Part shown: positions 25,401 to 37,210 of the stretch, piece by piece
Numbering within the stretch: the stretch's first letter is position 1
Layout: each line of letters opens with the position of its first letter
Assembly (NCBI RefSeq): GCF_003073045.1
Contig: NC_037597.1
Span: 3,410,190-3,474,189 of the forward strand
DNA from: Pomacea canaliculata
Taxonomy: Eukaryota; Mollusca; Gastropoda; Architaenioglossa; Ampullariidae
Reading direction: 5' to 3'
Length of the DNA: 64,000 nucleotides
Position numbers and translations under genes: made by a program
The notes under the pieces: model-generated
What the model was told of the DNA's origin: nothing
The model's input: only the letters and a program-made list of their open reading frames with translations
Database searches by the model: none

Positions 25401-28400
25401 GTGCTACATGCGCAACACAGCTTTCACAGTGGTTGAATGGCAAAGACCATCAATGTCCCCATGATGCGGAGAGAGCCAAGCAACCACACAAATGACTGTT
25501 ACTTCTGCTTGCTTCATCCTCTTTCCAGTTGGATAATGAAGCAAAAAAATGTGAGAATAGTCTACCCCCAACATTCCTTCTGCATTGAGACCAGTTCCAC
25601 TAGGTGAGGGACTTCCTATTTCAAACCTCCAGCAGAATATATTCTCTTGATTCAGCTGATGAGGATGAGAGTGAGCTGACCTGTTCTTCTCCATCAGTCA
25701 GCATGCAGTGATCCAGATTTTCACAGTGGTGTGTCATCAATCCCACACAGAATAACTCAGGAAGAACTAAATGACCTGGTTCGTGATTTGGATATCCAAG
25801 AACAAGGCAGAATTGCTAGGTTCAAGACTCCAAAAATGGAATCTTCTAGATGATGTCACAATTACTTCATATTGAAAGTGCTGCCAGCAGCTGGGGCCTT
25901 TCTTCAGAAAGGAAGGTTAATCTTGTTCTCTGTTTCTATATTGAGGGCCTCATGAATGTAGCAGTTGGAGAGAAGAATATCCAGCATCCAGCTCAGGTCG
26001 AGGCTCACAAAATCCTGCTACCAACTCTTCACATAAAACTAGGTTTGATGAAAACTTCGTGAAAGCCATGGACTGGACTTCCAGTACCTGCATGAAAAAT
26101 TGCCTCAACTCAACAAGACAAAGATTAAAGAAGGAGTTTTTGTTGGTCCTCAGATTCAAGAGCTCTTCAAAAATGACCGGCTCAAGAATTTGCTGCTGGG
26201 TGATGTGAAACAAGCATAGAATGCTTTTCGACTATTGTCTACAAACTTTCTCAGGAATGTTAGGGCAAAAAACTACAAGGAACTATAGTCAAAGACATGC
26301 TGATGCAGAATCATAAACCTGACTGCAAGACATCTGTCAAGATCCACTTCCTTCATTCCCATCTGGATTTCTTTCCTGACAACTGTGGTATAGTGATGAA
26401 TATGGCAAACGTTTTCATCAAGATATCACAACAATGGAAAAAAGATACCATGGAAAATTGTCCACTACCATGCTGGATGACTACTGCTGGACACTCCCTA
26501 CAGATGCTCCTGAACAGCTGTACATGAGACAGGCAAAGAAATCTAAGACATAGTCTATGACTTTTTTTTTTACAGATATTAGCCACAGGTCAATTACTAT
26601 ACACATGCATTTCGTGATGTACACAATAATTATTGCAGATTACAAAAACTCTAGAGCCAATTCTGCATTTTGATTGTCATATCCATGTTGACCACAAAAA
26701 TTGATAAGAAATTACTAATTTTATTTAAGTAACATGACTTTCGTAAAAAAATTGTTGACCAAGTTTTCATTTGATATTACTCACCGGCAGTTTCTAACTT
26801 GTCTTTAAGGTGTCATGTCCATATAGAATCAATAATTTTAAAGATCATCCCAGGTGGATCAGTCTTGTAAAAATGAAAACTGAGCCTTTATTTAATTACT
26901 TACCCACTGGGTCTCATCATATATATCATCATCTCTTGACTCTGGACGATATGACATGCGTGACGTGGGCCGCGAACCATACTTTTCAATAAGCCGCCTG
27001 TTTTTTCTGTCGCGCACTGCAAAAAGACACTTCATAAGAATACTGAGAGAAACTTAAATATCAGAAGACAATTGTTTTATAAATAATTGATGAAGCCTGT
27101 ATTTCAAAACTGATTAACTCTGGGATATACCTGGATGACAATGCTAACAAAATCAAATATTTCATTTTATATAAAGACAAATTTTAAACCCTCAAATATT
27201 GCTCAGAATCATCTCTCATCAGCACTTACTCTTTTGACTTGAGAACATAGACTTTGGAGGTGCATTATCAATTGCAGCTGAAATAAAATAATGGAACAGA
27301 TTTTGAGTTAGTGCATTCAAGTCTCATTATATTACCATTTCTGCTGTCAAATATGTTCACTATAATGACTACCAATGAAGAGAATGACACTAGTATGCAA
27401 ATAAAGAATTTGTTATCTATATGAGAATGTCAGCTACAAGCATAAAAATTCATAGAGTGAAATTATACTGTTTCTTCTGAGGCAATCATTCTCCTTGATG
27501 TATATATTACAAATCATAAATGACAGTCTAAGTTGAGCATATGCATAACAGGCTAGTGGAATTAACTTCTTTTCACGTTGAAATTGTGTTGGTTAAGACC
27601 TTCATCACTCAATTTCTGCCTTAAGCATCACACAAATTAGCATTGTCAAAAGAAACTCTCATTCTTGCTGATTCTCTCTCTCTCACACACACACACAGAT
27701 CTTTCTAAATCATGTCAACATTCTTACAAGGCTGAATAAAAGTTGATCTACAGTTAAAAGTTTTGCAAAACTAGTTATGGAAAAACTTACGCTTAGCAGT
27801 GCTGATTTTTCTGTAATGATTTGTCATATGATCCAAAACCAAAAGCTGGGTAGTGTATTTACTGGATGTTGGTGAAAGTGCTGCCCAAAGCAAATGCCAG
27901 AACAGTATACTAGTTGCAATTCTCAGTAATGCAAAGAATAACAAATGCATTTTTAAGAGCATTAATTGAAAGTGTTAACTTTTAAACTCACCTGAACAGA
28001 GGATTAACAAGACTCATTTTTATTTTCTTTAAAGATGAAACAAAAGAACAGCATAAACAATAATCCATTTTAAAGATAACCAAAAAAAGGTGGCGTTGAG
28101 ACTGTAAAAGAAATTTAAAGAATGTTTATAAGCTGTATGACTGAAAGAATTTCTTTTAAGTCAGAGGGGATGCCAAGAACACAAAGAACAAACCTTACAC
28201 AAATAATGCCAAACAGTCATGCATTTCAACATTATGCTGCAATTTCTGCTTTGTGATTATCTGGATATTCTCCTGATTTGATCTACATGTTTGATCACTT
28301 ATCTATTCTCTCTAGTCCAATGACTGTAGATCTGTCTCATCGACAACTTGGTCTATGACTGTCATCCGGCAGAAGAACAACCTGGTATTCCCATTAACTT

Positions 28401-28834
28401 ACAGAGCCACAGGATTTTTGTCTGTGTGGTGTTTTTGTGTTTATTATGTGGTGAGCCTGGCTTTGGCTAGGATATAACACTATAAAAGCTCCCACTATTA
28501 TCATTATTATTTTAAAAAGTACAGCAGCTGTTTTGATGACAATCCCACAAGAGAACAAAAAGAAGAATGCTGACAGCTTACAAATACTCTGGAAATCATA
28601 ATTCAATGCTAAATTGGAAATGTGATTTGTTTTAAACCACCAAAAAATCAGAAAAAAGTAGAATTCTATAAAAGAATGTCTATTTTTCAATTTAGATATT
28701 AGCATTTACTGTTGTAATTTTTTTTTATTTGTGCATATTCTGCATACAGTTTGCAGTTCAGAGACCAAAGAAAGTAGTGAATAATACTCACCACTGCTTT
28801 TGGTCCCTAGTTGTCCTTTTAGTGATGCTGTCAT
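19414..28834 (-). CDS. SPATA7: Spermatogenesis-associated protein 7 homolog (ciliary protein)
   Basis: SPATA7 works at the ciliary transition zone/photoreceptor connecting cilium with RPGRIP1; human loss causes Leber amaurosis or retinitis pigmentosa. Minus-strand coding exons: 28834-28792, 27880-27791, 27277-27230, 27016-26904, 24499-23654, 23164-23120, 21063-20986, 20476-20419, 20154-19414. Identity rests on three blocks shared with human: SLKGQLGTKSSA (human LFKGHLSTKSNA), KPFTPRTLKS with NKYYTPPK (human LPFTPRTLKT, RYYTPAK), and EEEQKYVAFAQEVTQDIVNR followed by VLHRIFENHIERKK and DIRMDLG. The start at 28834 is chosen because its frame has a stop just upstream; a 5' UTR exon must lie farther up. 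The C-terminal exon is long and ends in a strongly acidic tail. Exon 24499-23654 holds one frame break between about 24060 and 23870. Allowing for it, the protein is about 686 residues (human 599). Confidence 0.9.
21822..22015 (-). repeat. tRNA-derived SINE, copy 3 (reverse orientation)
   Basis: Read on the minus strand it starts GGTCTGATAGCACAATGGTTA, an A-box-like head, followed by GGGTTCTGATC in the B-box position. It ends GGCATAAAACACCAGTTT, the diverged family ending. It lies in the SPATA7 intron between 20986-21063 and 23120-23164, in the same sense as that gene. It is the most diverged of the three copies. Confidence 0.65.
24715..25232 (+). mobile_element. 3' end of an L2/CR1/Rex-type LINE
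   Basis: Plus-strand reading around 24830-24950 gives CAAKQWNSLPHHICHSD and then ATFKRYLKMYLF, the conserved C-terminal motif found after reverse transcriptase in L2, CR1 and Rex1 relatives. It is followed by a 3' UTR ending GCGCATTATAAGTTCATATT and an (ATT)n tail. Only the last half kilobase is present, as expected of a 5'-truncated copy. It lies in a SPATA7 intron in antisense orientation. Confidence 0.75.
25380..26550 (+). pseudogene. Decayed copy of an unclassified repeated protein family
   Basis: Plus-strand fragments such as REPSNHTNDCYFC, LHIKLGLMK, VKIHFLHSHLDFFPDNCG and LDDYCWTLPTDAPEQLY match, from memory, a large protein that recurs in many copies in aphid, hydra, sponge and other invertebrate genomes and is usually annotated as uncharacterized. 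The order of the fragments is that of the family. The copy is broken in several places and is not a working gene. Recurrence suggests a mobile element, but I cannot assign its class. It sits antisense in the large SPATA7 intron between exons 24499 and 26904. Confidence 0.6.
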
Positions 28835-29334
28835 ATTTCTTTTCTAAAAACTGGAAGAAAAACAATTGCAAGTTTTCCTCTATAATGTTAAGATGAGATA
28901 AGGTTAATATGCTATAAACATCCTTTCTCATCCAACAAATTTTATGTTCATGTGCATCTAAGTTTACTATGTGCCTGCTAAATAAAATGCTGGCTCAAAT
29001 TTGATATGGAGGATTGCAGCAGAGAGCACATTCAACTTACTCCATGTGGGCAAAGCTACGGAATGAGTGCAATGATGTTTATATTGTGCAAGCCACATTA
29101 TTGTTTATATCCAGTACAATGGTTTATTATGTCTGCATGTCTTTTTTGTAGATAATACAGAGTTGTCTGCTCCTGTCAAAGATGAATTAAACTGTGCAAA
29201 GAAGCTGCGCTGTACGTAGCGCATTGAAAGGATAAAGTAAATTTGTTGAGTAGTTTGTTGGGATTTGTTAAGATTTTGTTTGCATGGTTGTTTCTATTTC
29301 CATCCTCTGCATGAATATTGTCCATGTCATATCC

Positions 29335-29432
29335 TTGTCTTAAGCGCTGAGTGCATGCATGCTCCTTCTTTAATTGAGCGTACCATGCGCAATATAAATC
29401 ACAAGTTTATTATTATTATTAATTTTGCGTTA
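29335..29432 (+). repeat. LINE/SINE 3' terminus with (ATT)n tail
   Basis: The segment ends GCGCAATATAAATCACAAG followed by TTTATTATTATTATTAA. It has the same layout as the end of the LINE fragment at 24715-25232 (GCGCATTATAAGTTCATATT plus (ATT)n), which suggests a related family or a SINE sharing that 3' end. No coding part is seen. Confidence 0.5.
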
Positions 29433-30174
29433 TGAAGCACTATGATGTATTTTTCAAGTTCTTTGCATTATTTGTAGTTTCCCAAAAAACACCATACATT
29501 GAAAGCTGTTGTTTGACTGCTCAATCGTTATATCTGTTGGCTGCTGAAGAATGAATTAAATGACCCTCCTGACAGATGCATTGCGCTGCGTTCCTCTCTT
29601 AGATTATCAAAAAGGCAACCAAACTTGGAAGAAACACACACCAAGAAAATTACCTCACACTTATACAAATAAATCAAGGAAGAAAATCACCAAATTACCT
29701 GCAAAAAGCTCAGCAATGCACAAGTTAAAAAGTCCACATTATTCACTTTCAGGCTGGCTACTCAAATCACTCCAGAAGTGGCACCTAGTTTTCAACATTG
29801 TGCGCGACAATAGAACGCATTCGTGCGTCTTCACAGTAGCTTATTTAGTTAAATCCCGAACAGACTATATATACACGGCCAGTCCAAACCCGTCGGTCGC
29901 CATTATGGTTGCTACAACTACCTACATTAGCGCCGCCACCACTCGTCAAGGGAGGTAACTAACATAGCGATACACCTACGGAGTTATGTAGCTTCGTGAT
30001 ACAACTTGGACAAAAAGTCGTGTGGTCCAAAGTAACACAACCTAGGATAATACTCCGAAATAAACAAGTGGCTCAAATAAATGACTTCGTTATATTAGCT
30101 AATTTTTTCCTTTGTTTTGATAGCGGAATATGGCGTCTACCTCGGAAAACCCCTTTCATATAAACACTGAAAAA

Positions 30175-30193
30175 CCAATACTACACGGCCACG
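30175..30193 (+). promoter_or_regulatory. ER-stress response element (ERSE) of SYVN1
   Basis: The sequence is CCAAT, nine bases (ACTACACGG), then CCACG: a perfect match to the ERSE consensus CCAAT-N9-CCACG, bound by NF-Y and ATF6/XBP1. It lies 93 bp before the SYVN1 ATG. Human HRD1/SYVN1 is known to be induced in the unfolded-protein response through such elements, so spacing, position and gene function agree. Confidence 0.8.
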
Positions 30194-30285
30194 AAAGACT
30201 TGTTCTATTTTTGTCCATTTGACCTATTTCTGACGTAAACACCCGAAACGCCATTTTGATCTGTCCTCGTCTGTAAGCCGGCAAG

Positions 30286-33200
30286 ATGCGTTCTTTGCTA
30301 CTGTCTGGAGCAAGTTTTGCATTAACAGCAGCAGTTATTGCAAATGCCTACTATCAAAAGAAACAGTTTTATCCATCGGTTGTCTACATTACCAAGTCAA
30401 ACCCGAGTATGGCTGTAAGTAAATTGCCCACCCTGTCACTTCCAAGTGTGCAATAAGTAACAGTTAAGTAGTAATTAGTGTTAGATGCAGATGCTGAGAT
30501 TGTTTCGCGACAAACTCTGGCCCCGTAAATGGTAGAACATTACATTAATTTCCTTCAGTTAAGTGAAAATTAAAAATTAAAGTTTAGGTATTGTTGATGA
30601 CACTGATTTGTAGTCGCACAGGTTTTACGTCGTCCAGCTGAAACGGACAACCGAAAAGAATAGTAGGTGTGCAACATTGGAAGTAAAAGTTGTGATATAG
30701 CTGCTTATGTAGTCATTGATATTGAGTTAAATGATGGAGCCAGTTGCCATTCTTAAGTTGATCTTGCAAATATAGAGAATAAGAAAACATGACGTGTGCA
30801 GCTGCGCAGCTGTGAGAGAAGATTAAAAAATCGAAAGTGACACAGTGTCAGGTTCGCGTTTCTTTATATATATATTATCTTGATGAACAAAAGTTTCAGA
30901 TTCTGCGATAATAAATGGAAAGTGAATAAAACATGCCATTATTAAAGAGCAGTACCTTTTAGAAAATTTGTAGGACAAAGGTGTGAAAACTAACATTTGC
31001 TACATTCTTTAGTGATCTCGATATGTGGCATTCTACCACAGTGTATCTACCAATGAATATGTTATATATAAAGATTTGCCTCCACATCTTCTTTATTTCT
31101 CTAGCAGCATGTATATAAAAATAAGTTTTTCTCATTGGCTTCATTTCAGTTGTGCCACTCAAAATTTAGTTATTTGTGTCGGCTTAGTAGCAAAAGTAGT
31201 ACAATTTTTTTTTATGTTCTTATTCCACTAAATATTTAATAATATCATACTGTTTTTATTAGAATTTAGCAGATAAGATTGAAACAGGCAGTTAAGGATC
31301 TTTCCCCATGGGAAATATTGTAAATGTTGAAATTTCTGTTTGGATTTTTTAAAAACAAATTTTTTAACCTTTAGCATCAGTTAAATGTAAATGTTAACAG
31401 GAAAGAATATTTGCCAAATTTAGATAACTTCTTAACATCATGTGGCTATGTAGAGTGGCTTGCTCTCTCTCACTCACTAAATTTTTCTCTTTATAATGCT
31501 ATATTTGTGGCCTGCCTAACTCATTCTTTTGCCTTTAAGGTGATCTACATCCAAGCATTTGTTATTGTTATACTTATGGGAAAGCTGCTACGCAAGATAT
31601 TTTTTGGACAATTACGTGCTGCAGAAATGGAGGTATGTCATCAGTCTCATAATGCATTAATGTTTATCACAGATTCCTAAGAAAAAATGCTTTTGGAAAT
31701 AGCATCTTGTACCAAGTGTTGAAATGTTTTTTACACCTTCAGAGTTATTTATTTCAATTTGAATTGAAATAAATTTTTAATATGAAAATGACAGATTTTA
31801 TCATTATATATCAACTTATGTGATATTCTAGAGAACTATAGGTGGAGACATAGAAAGCTAGATAGAGGACTCAGATGTACTTATGTTTAGAAAACTGAAG
31901 CTACATAAAGATAGTCCTCCACTAATTTAAAGGCTCTAAAAAGTTTTGCTTGTAAGCATTGCAAGTATAGTTGCAATTTATATACATTTTTTTTTTGCAG
32001 CACTTGATAGAGAGATCCTGGTATGCAGTGACTGAAACCTGCTTGGCGTTTACAGTGTTCAGGGATGATTTCAGTCCACGCTTTGTGGCCTTGTTTACTG
32101 TGCTTCTGTTCCTAAAGTGCTTTCACTGGATGGCAGAGGATCGTGTTGACTTTGTAAGTTATTATCTAGATTGTTTTGTATGAAACAACACATGTTCTTG
32201 GTTTTATTGAGCACTATTTAGCTCAGTTCATTTTAACAAACAAATCAAGAAATTTAACTGGGGTCATGGTAAATAAGAGAATAAAATTTTCTTTTCTTGA
32301 AAACAGTTGACACACACAAAAAAAAAAGAAAATCAAGTGCATTGTTGGTTGAAAACATTTTTCATTATTTTTATTTAGTTATATCTAAAATTTTGACAAA
32401 AAGTTGAAGTAGATTGAAGATAGAAATTTGGTATTTTGGCCTATGATGCTTCAAAAAGTGTTTTTAAAATATTTCTGTTGGCAACTTAACTTTGATGATA
32501 TGAATTTGTTGTCATCATAGAAATTTGTTGTAAAAATTCTGTATAAAATATCAATATTATAATTTCTGTTTTCAGATGGAAAGGAGTCCAGTGATATCAT
32601 TTGTCTTTCACCTGAGGGTCCTTTGTGAGCATTTTTAAGTTCTTGGTCAGATACATGTTTAATGCCTGTCATTAGTTAACAGGTTTTATAATGATTAACA
32701 ATTAAAGCATGATACTAGTCACTTGATGTACTTAATTTAAGAGTTCATGGCAGTTGAAAACAGCAAATAACTGAAGCATGTTTACTGAGGGTTACATATT
32801 TTAAATATATTGTCACAGTAAATAGATTGTTTGTTTTAATTTTGCAGCTTTGCTAACTTTCCTTGGAGTATTAGATGTGTATTTTGTGAACCATGCTTAC
32901 TATTCAACCTTGCTGAAGGGGCCTACAGTACAACTAGTCTTTGGTTTTGAGGTGAGGTAATATAGTAACTGCTATGCCTTTTTGTTATGACTGTTTATTG
33001 TGGTCATATGTCCAGAAGATAATTTCTTTTTTTGCACAAGTAATTGAGATAAAGGTTTGTATCCTTCCTTGCTAATTTAAACAGATGGATAAACAGACGT
33101 CTAAGAATTAATTAGATAAATGTTTTTGCTGTTTGCAGTACTCCATTCTTCTGACTGTGGTGGCCATGACATTCATCAAGTATTTGCTGCATACAGTGGA

Positions 33201-36200
33201 CCTACAGAATGAAAATCCCTGGGATAATAAGGCTGTTTACCTTCTTTACACTGAACTGTTAATGGGTAATTACAGATAGAAGTCATTATAGCGCTGGAAA
33301 TCCACTGTACACGATACACACACAAATATCTTGCCTTGACAATGGCTAAAAGCAAAAACTAGAACACATAAAAATCATATGGAAGTACAAATGAGTATTC
33401 TGCAAACATAGTTCTTCTAATCATGCATTTGTAGAGGAAATAATTTTGACACCAATGTTTTTAAAAAGGAAACAAAAGTCACTATGCTGATGCTAATTTG
33501 AAAATGCTGAAATAGTGTGTTTGGTATTTACAGGATTCACAAGAGTGGTCCTTTATGTCTGTTTCATGGTGGTTATGATCAAGGTGCATACATTCCCACT
33601 GTTTGCTATACGCCCCATGTATCTTGCCAGCAGGTCAGTAGCTTGAAATCGCCACATTACAAAAATAGATGAAGTGTTATAATTAGTCTGTTTGCAACAT
33701 TCATGGCTTATCTTTTAATTCAGATATGTATGATTTCAGATCTTTCAAAAAGGCATTGCAGGATGTGATCATGTCTCGCAGAGCTATCCGAAACATGAAC
33801 ACGATGTGAGTAGCAAATGATCTGGTTTCTGTATGCATGCACATGTGCATGTGTGTTAATGATCTTCCCATTTCAAAAAATATTTTAGCATTGTTGATTA
33901 TTCCTTAACTGTAAATTTTTTAAAGAAATGCAGAAGTTGTATATGATGGATATGTTTCTTGGCCAAAAATGGATTATGAATGTAATGTTATGCTTTCAGG
34001 CAGGTTTTGTGAAGACAGTCTGTTGTTTCCAGTATATTCAAAAGTATATAGTGTGCATGCGCGCACACACACACACAAGACACCCATGTTAACCCAAACT
34101 AGGCTTTGGGCCTTTCGCTCTTGATTTATGTACCTTCTCCTTTGTAGGTATGCAGATGCCACACCTGAAGAACTGGCATCTGGAGACAATGTGTGCATCA
34201 TCTGCAGGGAAGAGATGACCCAGTCCAGCAAAAAGCTGCCATGCAACCATATTTTTCACACTAGCTGTCTGCGCTCCTGGTTCCAGCGCCAGCAGACTTG
34301 CCCCACATGCCGCCTTGATGTTCTGAGAATGCCACGACCTTCTGCTACCCCAGCAGCAGCAGCAGCAGCAACAGCAGCTGCACCTCCCATTGCTCAGGCT
34401 AATAATGCCCCACAGCAACTTTTCCAAAACTGTGAGCAAAATCTGTTGAGAAAACTGTTTAGCATGGTTTAGGCAGGATGCATTGCGCACAGTTTTGGCT
34501 TTATTTATTAATGATTTTGTGGCGATTCCAACAGAGCAAATAGTTACTGGTATTAGAATACATCTGTGTGGTTTGTTTCAGTCAATGGCATGTTTGGAGG
34601 TTTTCCTTACGCCTGGCCACCAGTCCCTCCTGCTCATGCAAATGGACAACCAGGAGCACAGCCACAGCAAGGTGGAGAGAGAGATGGGGAATATGTGCGT
34701 GCATGTGTTTGAGGAAGTGTATGAGACAGTGCATTAGATATATAGAGCATTGAAAGTATAAAGCATTGATACCAGTACTCTTTGTTTTCTTCTCAGAAAT
34801 CTATTACGATATAATGTTCCACTCACAGGGACACAACAAAGTGTTCCATCAGCAGGAGGAACAACTACCAGTGCAAACAACAACACTACACCAGCAGCAC
34901 CAGGGAGTCCTCCACCATTTCCCCCTTTTTCCCATCTATGCCCATGTTTATGCCATTTGGTAAGTAGCCAGCTTCTTACAAGAAGTCCAAATGCCTCACA
35001 AAGGCCTATATTATAAATGTCAACTTTGTAAACCCTGGAATTAGGCTTGTTTTCATGTTTTAAAAATATACATTTGTAAATATATTTGTATTTATAAATA
35101 TACAGTTTATACATATTTATAATGTGTAATGACTAAAAAGTTATTGATATTATTTCTCCTGAAATCCTCCTGTCTAGGGTCACATTTACCAGGCATTCCC
35201 ATCCTGCAAATCAAATGATTTTCTCTGTCTAGGTTTCCCCCCACCTCCTGCAAATCTTGGTGGATTGAGTGATTCTGAGCTGCGATCTATGGAAGGAACA
35301 GAGAGAGCTAATGTGGAAGCCCGTATCTACTGGTTACGGGATATCCAAGCCTTACTAGATGGTGCCATGATGTTGATATCTCAGTACAATCAAGTAGCAG
35401 CCACAGTTGGGTGTGTTGGGTGAATTTTATAATTGTAAAGTTATTGTCAACTTATACATCTTTGCACAAGAATGAAGCGTTGTGTCATTATTTTGGTTTA
35501 ACACATTAGCTTCAAGCCACTTAAGCTTGATGTCAGCTTCTTAAAATACGTGACATTTGTAGGAATTGATTAGAAGCACTTAAAAGGCAATGATAACAAA
35601 GCCCTCGTTGGAAGGGGATGGGGGGTTGGCAGCTATGTAGCTTATGCTTATTAAATGATGCTGTAATTTGTGTATAGAACTGCTGTTGGTATTGTCTTTC
35701 AGAATGAGTGGGATCCATGTGCCACCAACCGGTTCACAAACATCTACAGCAAAGGACACAGCCTCAACAAAGACGAAGCCAGAAGGTCCTATCCCAGAAA
35801 CCAACCAGGCTGAGACAGTGACAACAAATACAGACACATTGCCCAAAGTTTCGTCATCAGTCACATCGCTTAATTCTCCCAGTTCAAAAAGCTTAGAGGA
35901 AACTTTAGGTACTTGAAGAATTTGTATCACTTTACCACATACAGCTCCACATCATTTACTCATTCCCCAAATCTGATGGAATAAACTTATTGTAGAAAGA
36001 TGTTAAAACCTTAACTAGATAGATACATGCACTTTCTCATTTGGAGGAATCTTGACAGTGTCAACTTAGAAACATATCCATGATTACAATGCTGTCAGTG
36101 CAAAAAAAAAAAAATCTTCCCTGACTGGCAAGCTTCTTGGAAATTAAGCCAGAATTTCAAAACCTCCCCAAGTGAAATTTCACTCTAGCTCCTTAAAATG

Positions 36201-36783
36201 TCATTACATTTGTGGTGTTACCATTTCTTATGGCTCAAGTTTTATTTTTTAATTGTATTTCTTTGTATGTAAGTACATTTATTAAGGACAGTTTTAAAAG
36301 ACCATCTGTGTGGTTCACTGAAATGTAGGTAACTTTGAGTAGACTAAAACATTTTGTTCACAAATTTTCAAAATATATTTATTTTTGGCCTTATGATAAG
36401 CATTGACAAGTGCATGTAAAACAGTGGGATTAAAACACTGTAATAATAATTCATGTTAGTTTCTGGCTGTAAGTGTAGGAATCAAAGCTTTTCAGAAACA
36501 AAGTTCATTTACCAGGATTCAGCCAAGAGCGTTATATCTTCGTCCTTTTTTGTTGGTGTGTAACAAATAACCAGTTTTGAAAATGTTGCTTTTAACATTA
36601 ATTTCAGACTTTTCAGGACTGGAAGGAGCGACAGGATTTTCTGGTCCAAAAGAAATGGATCTTCCAGCATGGGAAGATCCACGAGAAGATGAGCATGAGG
36701 ATGAGCTTCATGAAGTGCGTCGCCGCCGTCTAGAACGTTTCTCTCAAGAAGGCAAGAAGAAGGAAGACTTTGATTTAGACTGA
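30286..36783 (+). CDS. SYVN1: E3 ubiquitin-protein ligase synoviolin/HRD1
   Basis: ER-membrane ubiquitin ligase and retrotranslocation channel of ER-associated degradation. Exons: 30286-30414, 31540-31632, 32001-32153, 32576-32624, 32848-32951, 33139-33265, 33534-33633, 33740-33805, 34148-34431, 34582-34671, 34829-34959, 35233-35410, 35703-35908, 36608-36783. The hydrophobic N-terminal region closely follows human HRD1 (FFGQLRAAEMEHLIERSWYA, ETCLAFTVFRDDFSPRFVAL). The RING-H2 finger is in exon 34148-34431: CIIC, then LPCNHIFHTSCLRSWFQRQQ, then CPTC. Next come an Ala/Thr run and proline-rich exons, then a coiled segment (SELRSMEGTERANVEARI) like the human C-terminal part. The stop follows an acidic/basic tail (HEVRRRRLERFS). 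One base appears missing in the T run of exon 34829-34959; with it the gene is 629 codons including the stop (human 617 residues). Confidence 0.97.
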
Positions 36784-37204
36784 TCTGGAGAGTGTTGTGG
36801 TTTTTTATTTTTTAAATGGGGCTCACATAGCTCAGCTGTTTTGCAAGGAAACATTGGAGTTGGCCATATTTTGCATGAATGCAGTTCACATTATCTGAGT
36901 TGGTGCAAACTCTTCCAGCAGACAGAGTTTTTCGGTTGAGAACGTCACAAAATTCCCTTGATATGCACGAAGACTTCTTGCCTTTTGGGACAGGGAAACT
37001 GATTTTTCAGTGTATTTATGGTCATTTGTGATTCACATACATGCAAACAAAACGGGGAACTTTTTTCATCACCTGCAACTTTTATGGTTATGCAGGATCT
37101 TGATGTGTGAGAAGTTACTGAAGATTGTGAAACCTGCGCCATATTCTGTTTATTCTTACCGTAGTTTTCAGATGTATGGAGATGGTGGCTGGGGAAAGAT
37201 TTCT

Positions 37205-37210
37205 AATAAA
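37205..37210 (+). terminator. SYVN1 polyadenylation signal AATAAA
   Basis: AATAAA about 420 bp after the SYVN1 stop codon, followed by a GT-rich stretch. It is the first good signal downstream. Confidence 0.6.

Larger units (their letters stand above)
28851..30285. promoter_or_regulatory. Head-to-head interval between SPATA7 and SYVN1
   Basis: SPATA7 is read leftwards and SYVN1 rightwards from here. The right-hand part (about 29780-30285) is richer in CpG and should hold both promoters and the untranslated first exon of SPATA7. YY1-type motifs (core ATGGCG) occur at 29896-29905 (minus), 30127-30137 (plus, AATATGGCGTC, a full consensus match) and 30248-30257 (minus). YY1 sites are common at transcription starts of housekeeping genes. 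A LINE 3' tail lies at 29335-29432; the rest is unremarkable. Confidence 0.5.

Noticed and set aside
27992-28031. Exon-like MSLVNPLF stretch on the minus strand with a good donor
   Set aside because: Adding it between SPATA7 exons 28834-28792 and 27880-27791 breaks the frame, and the direct junction gives the expected KSSALSPTSS.
29560-29958. 132-codon open frame on the plus strand
   Set aside because: It lies in the SPATA7/SYVN1 promoter interval, has no recognisable domain and its composition is not coding-like.
34431-34472. Read-through end of the SYVN1 RING exon (CEQNLLRKLFSMV, stop)
   Set aside because: A GT donor at 34432 followed by an in-phase exon gives the expected proline-rich continuation; the read-through is intron.
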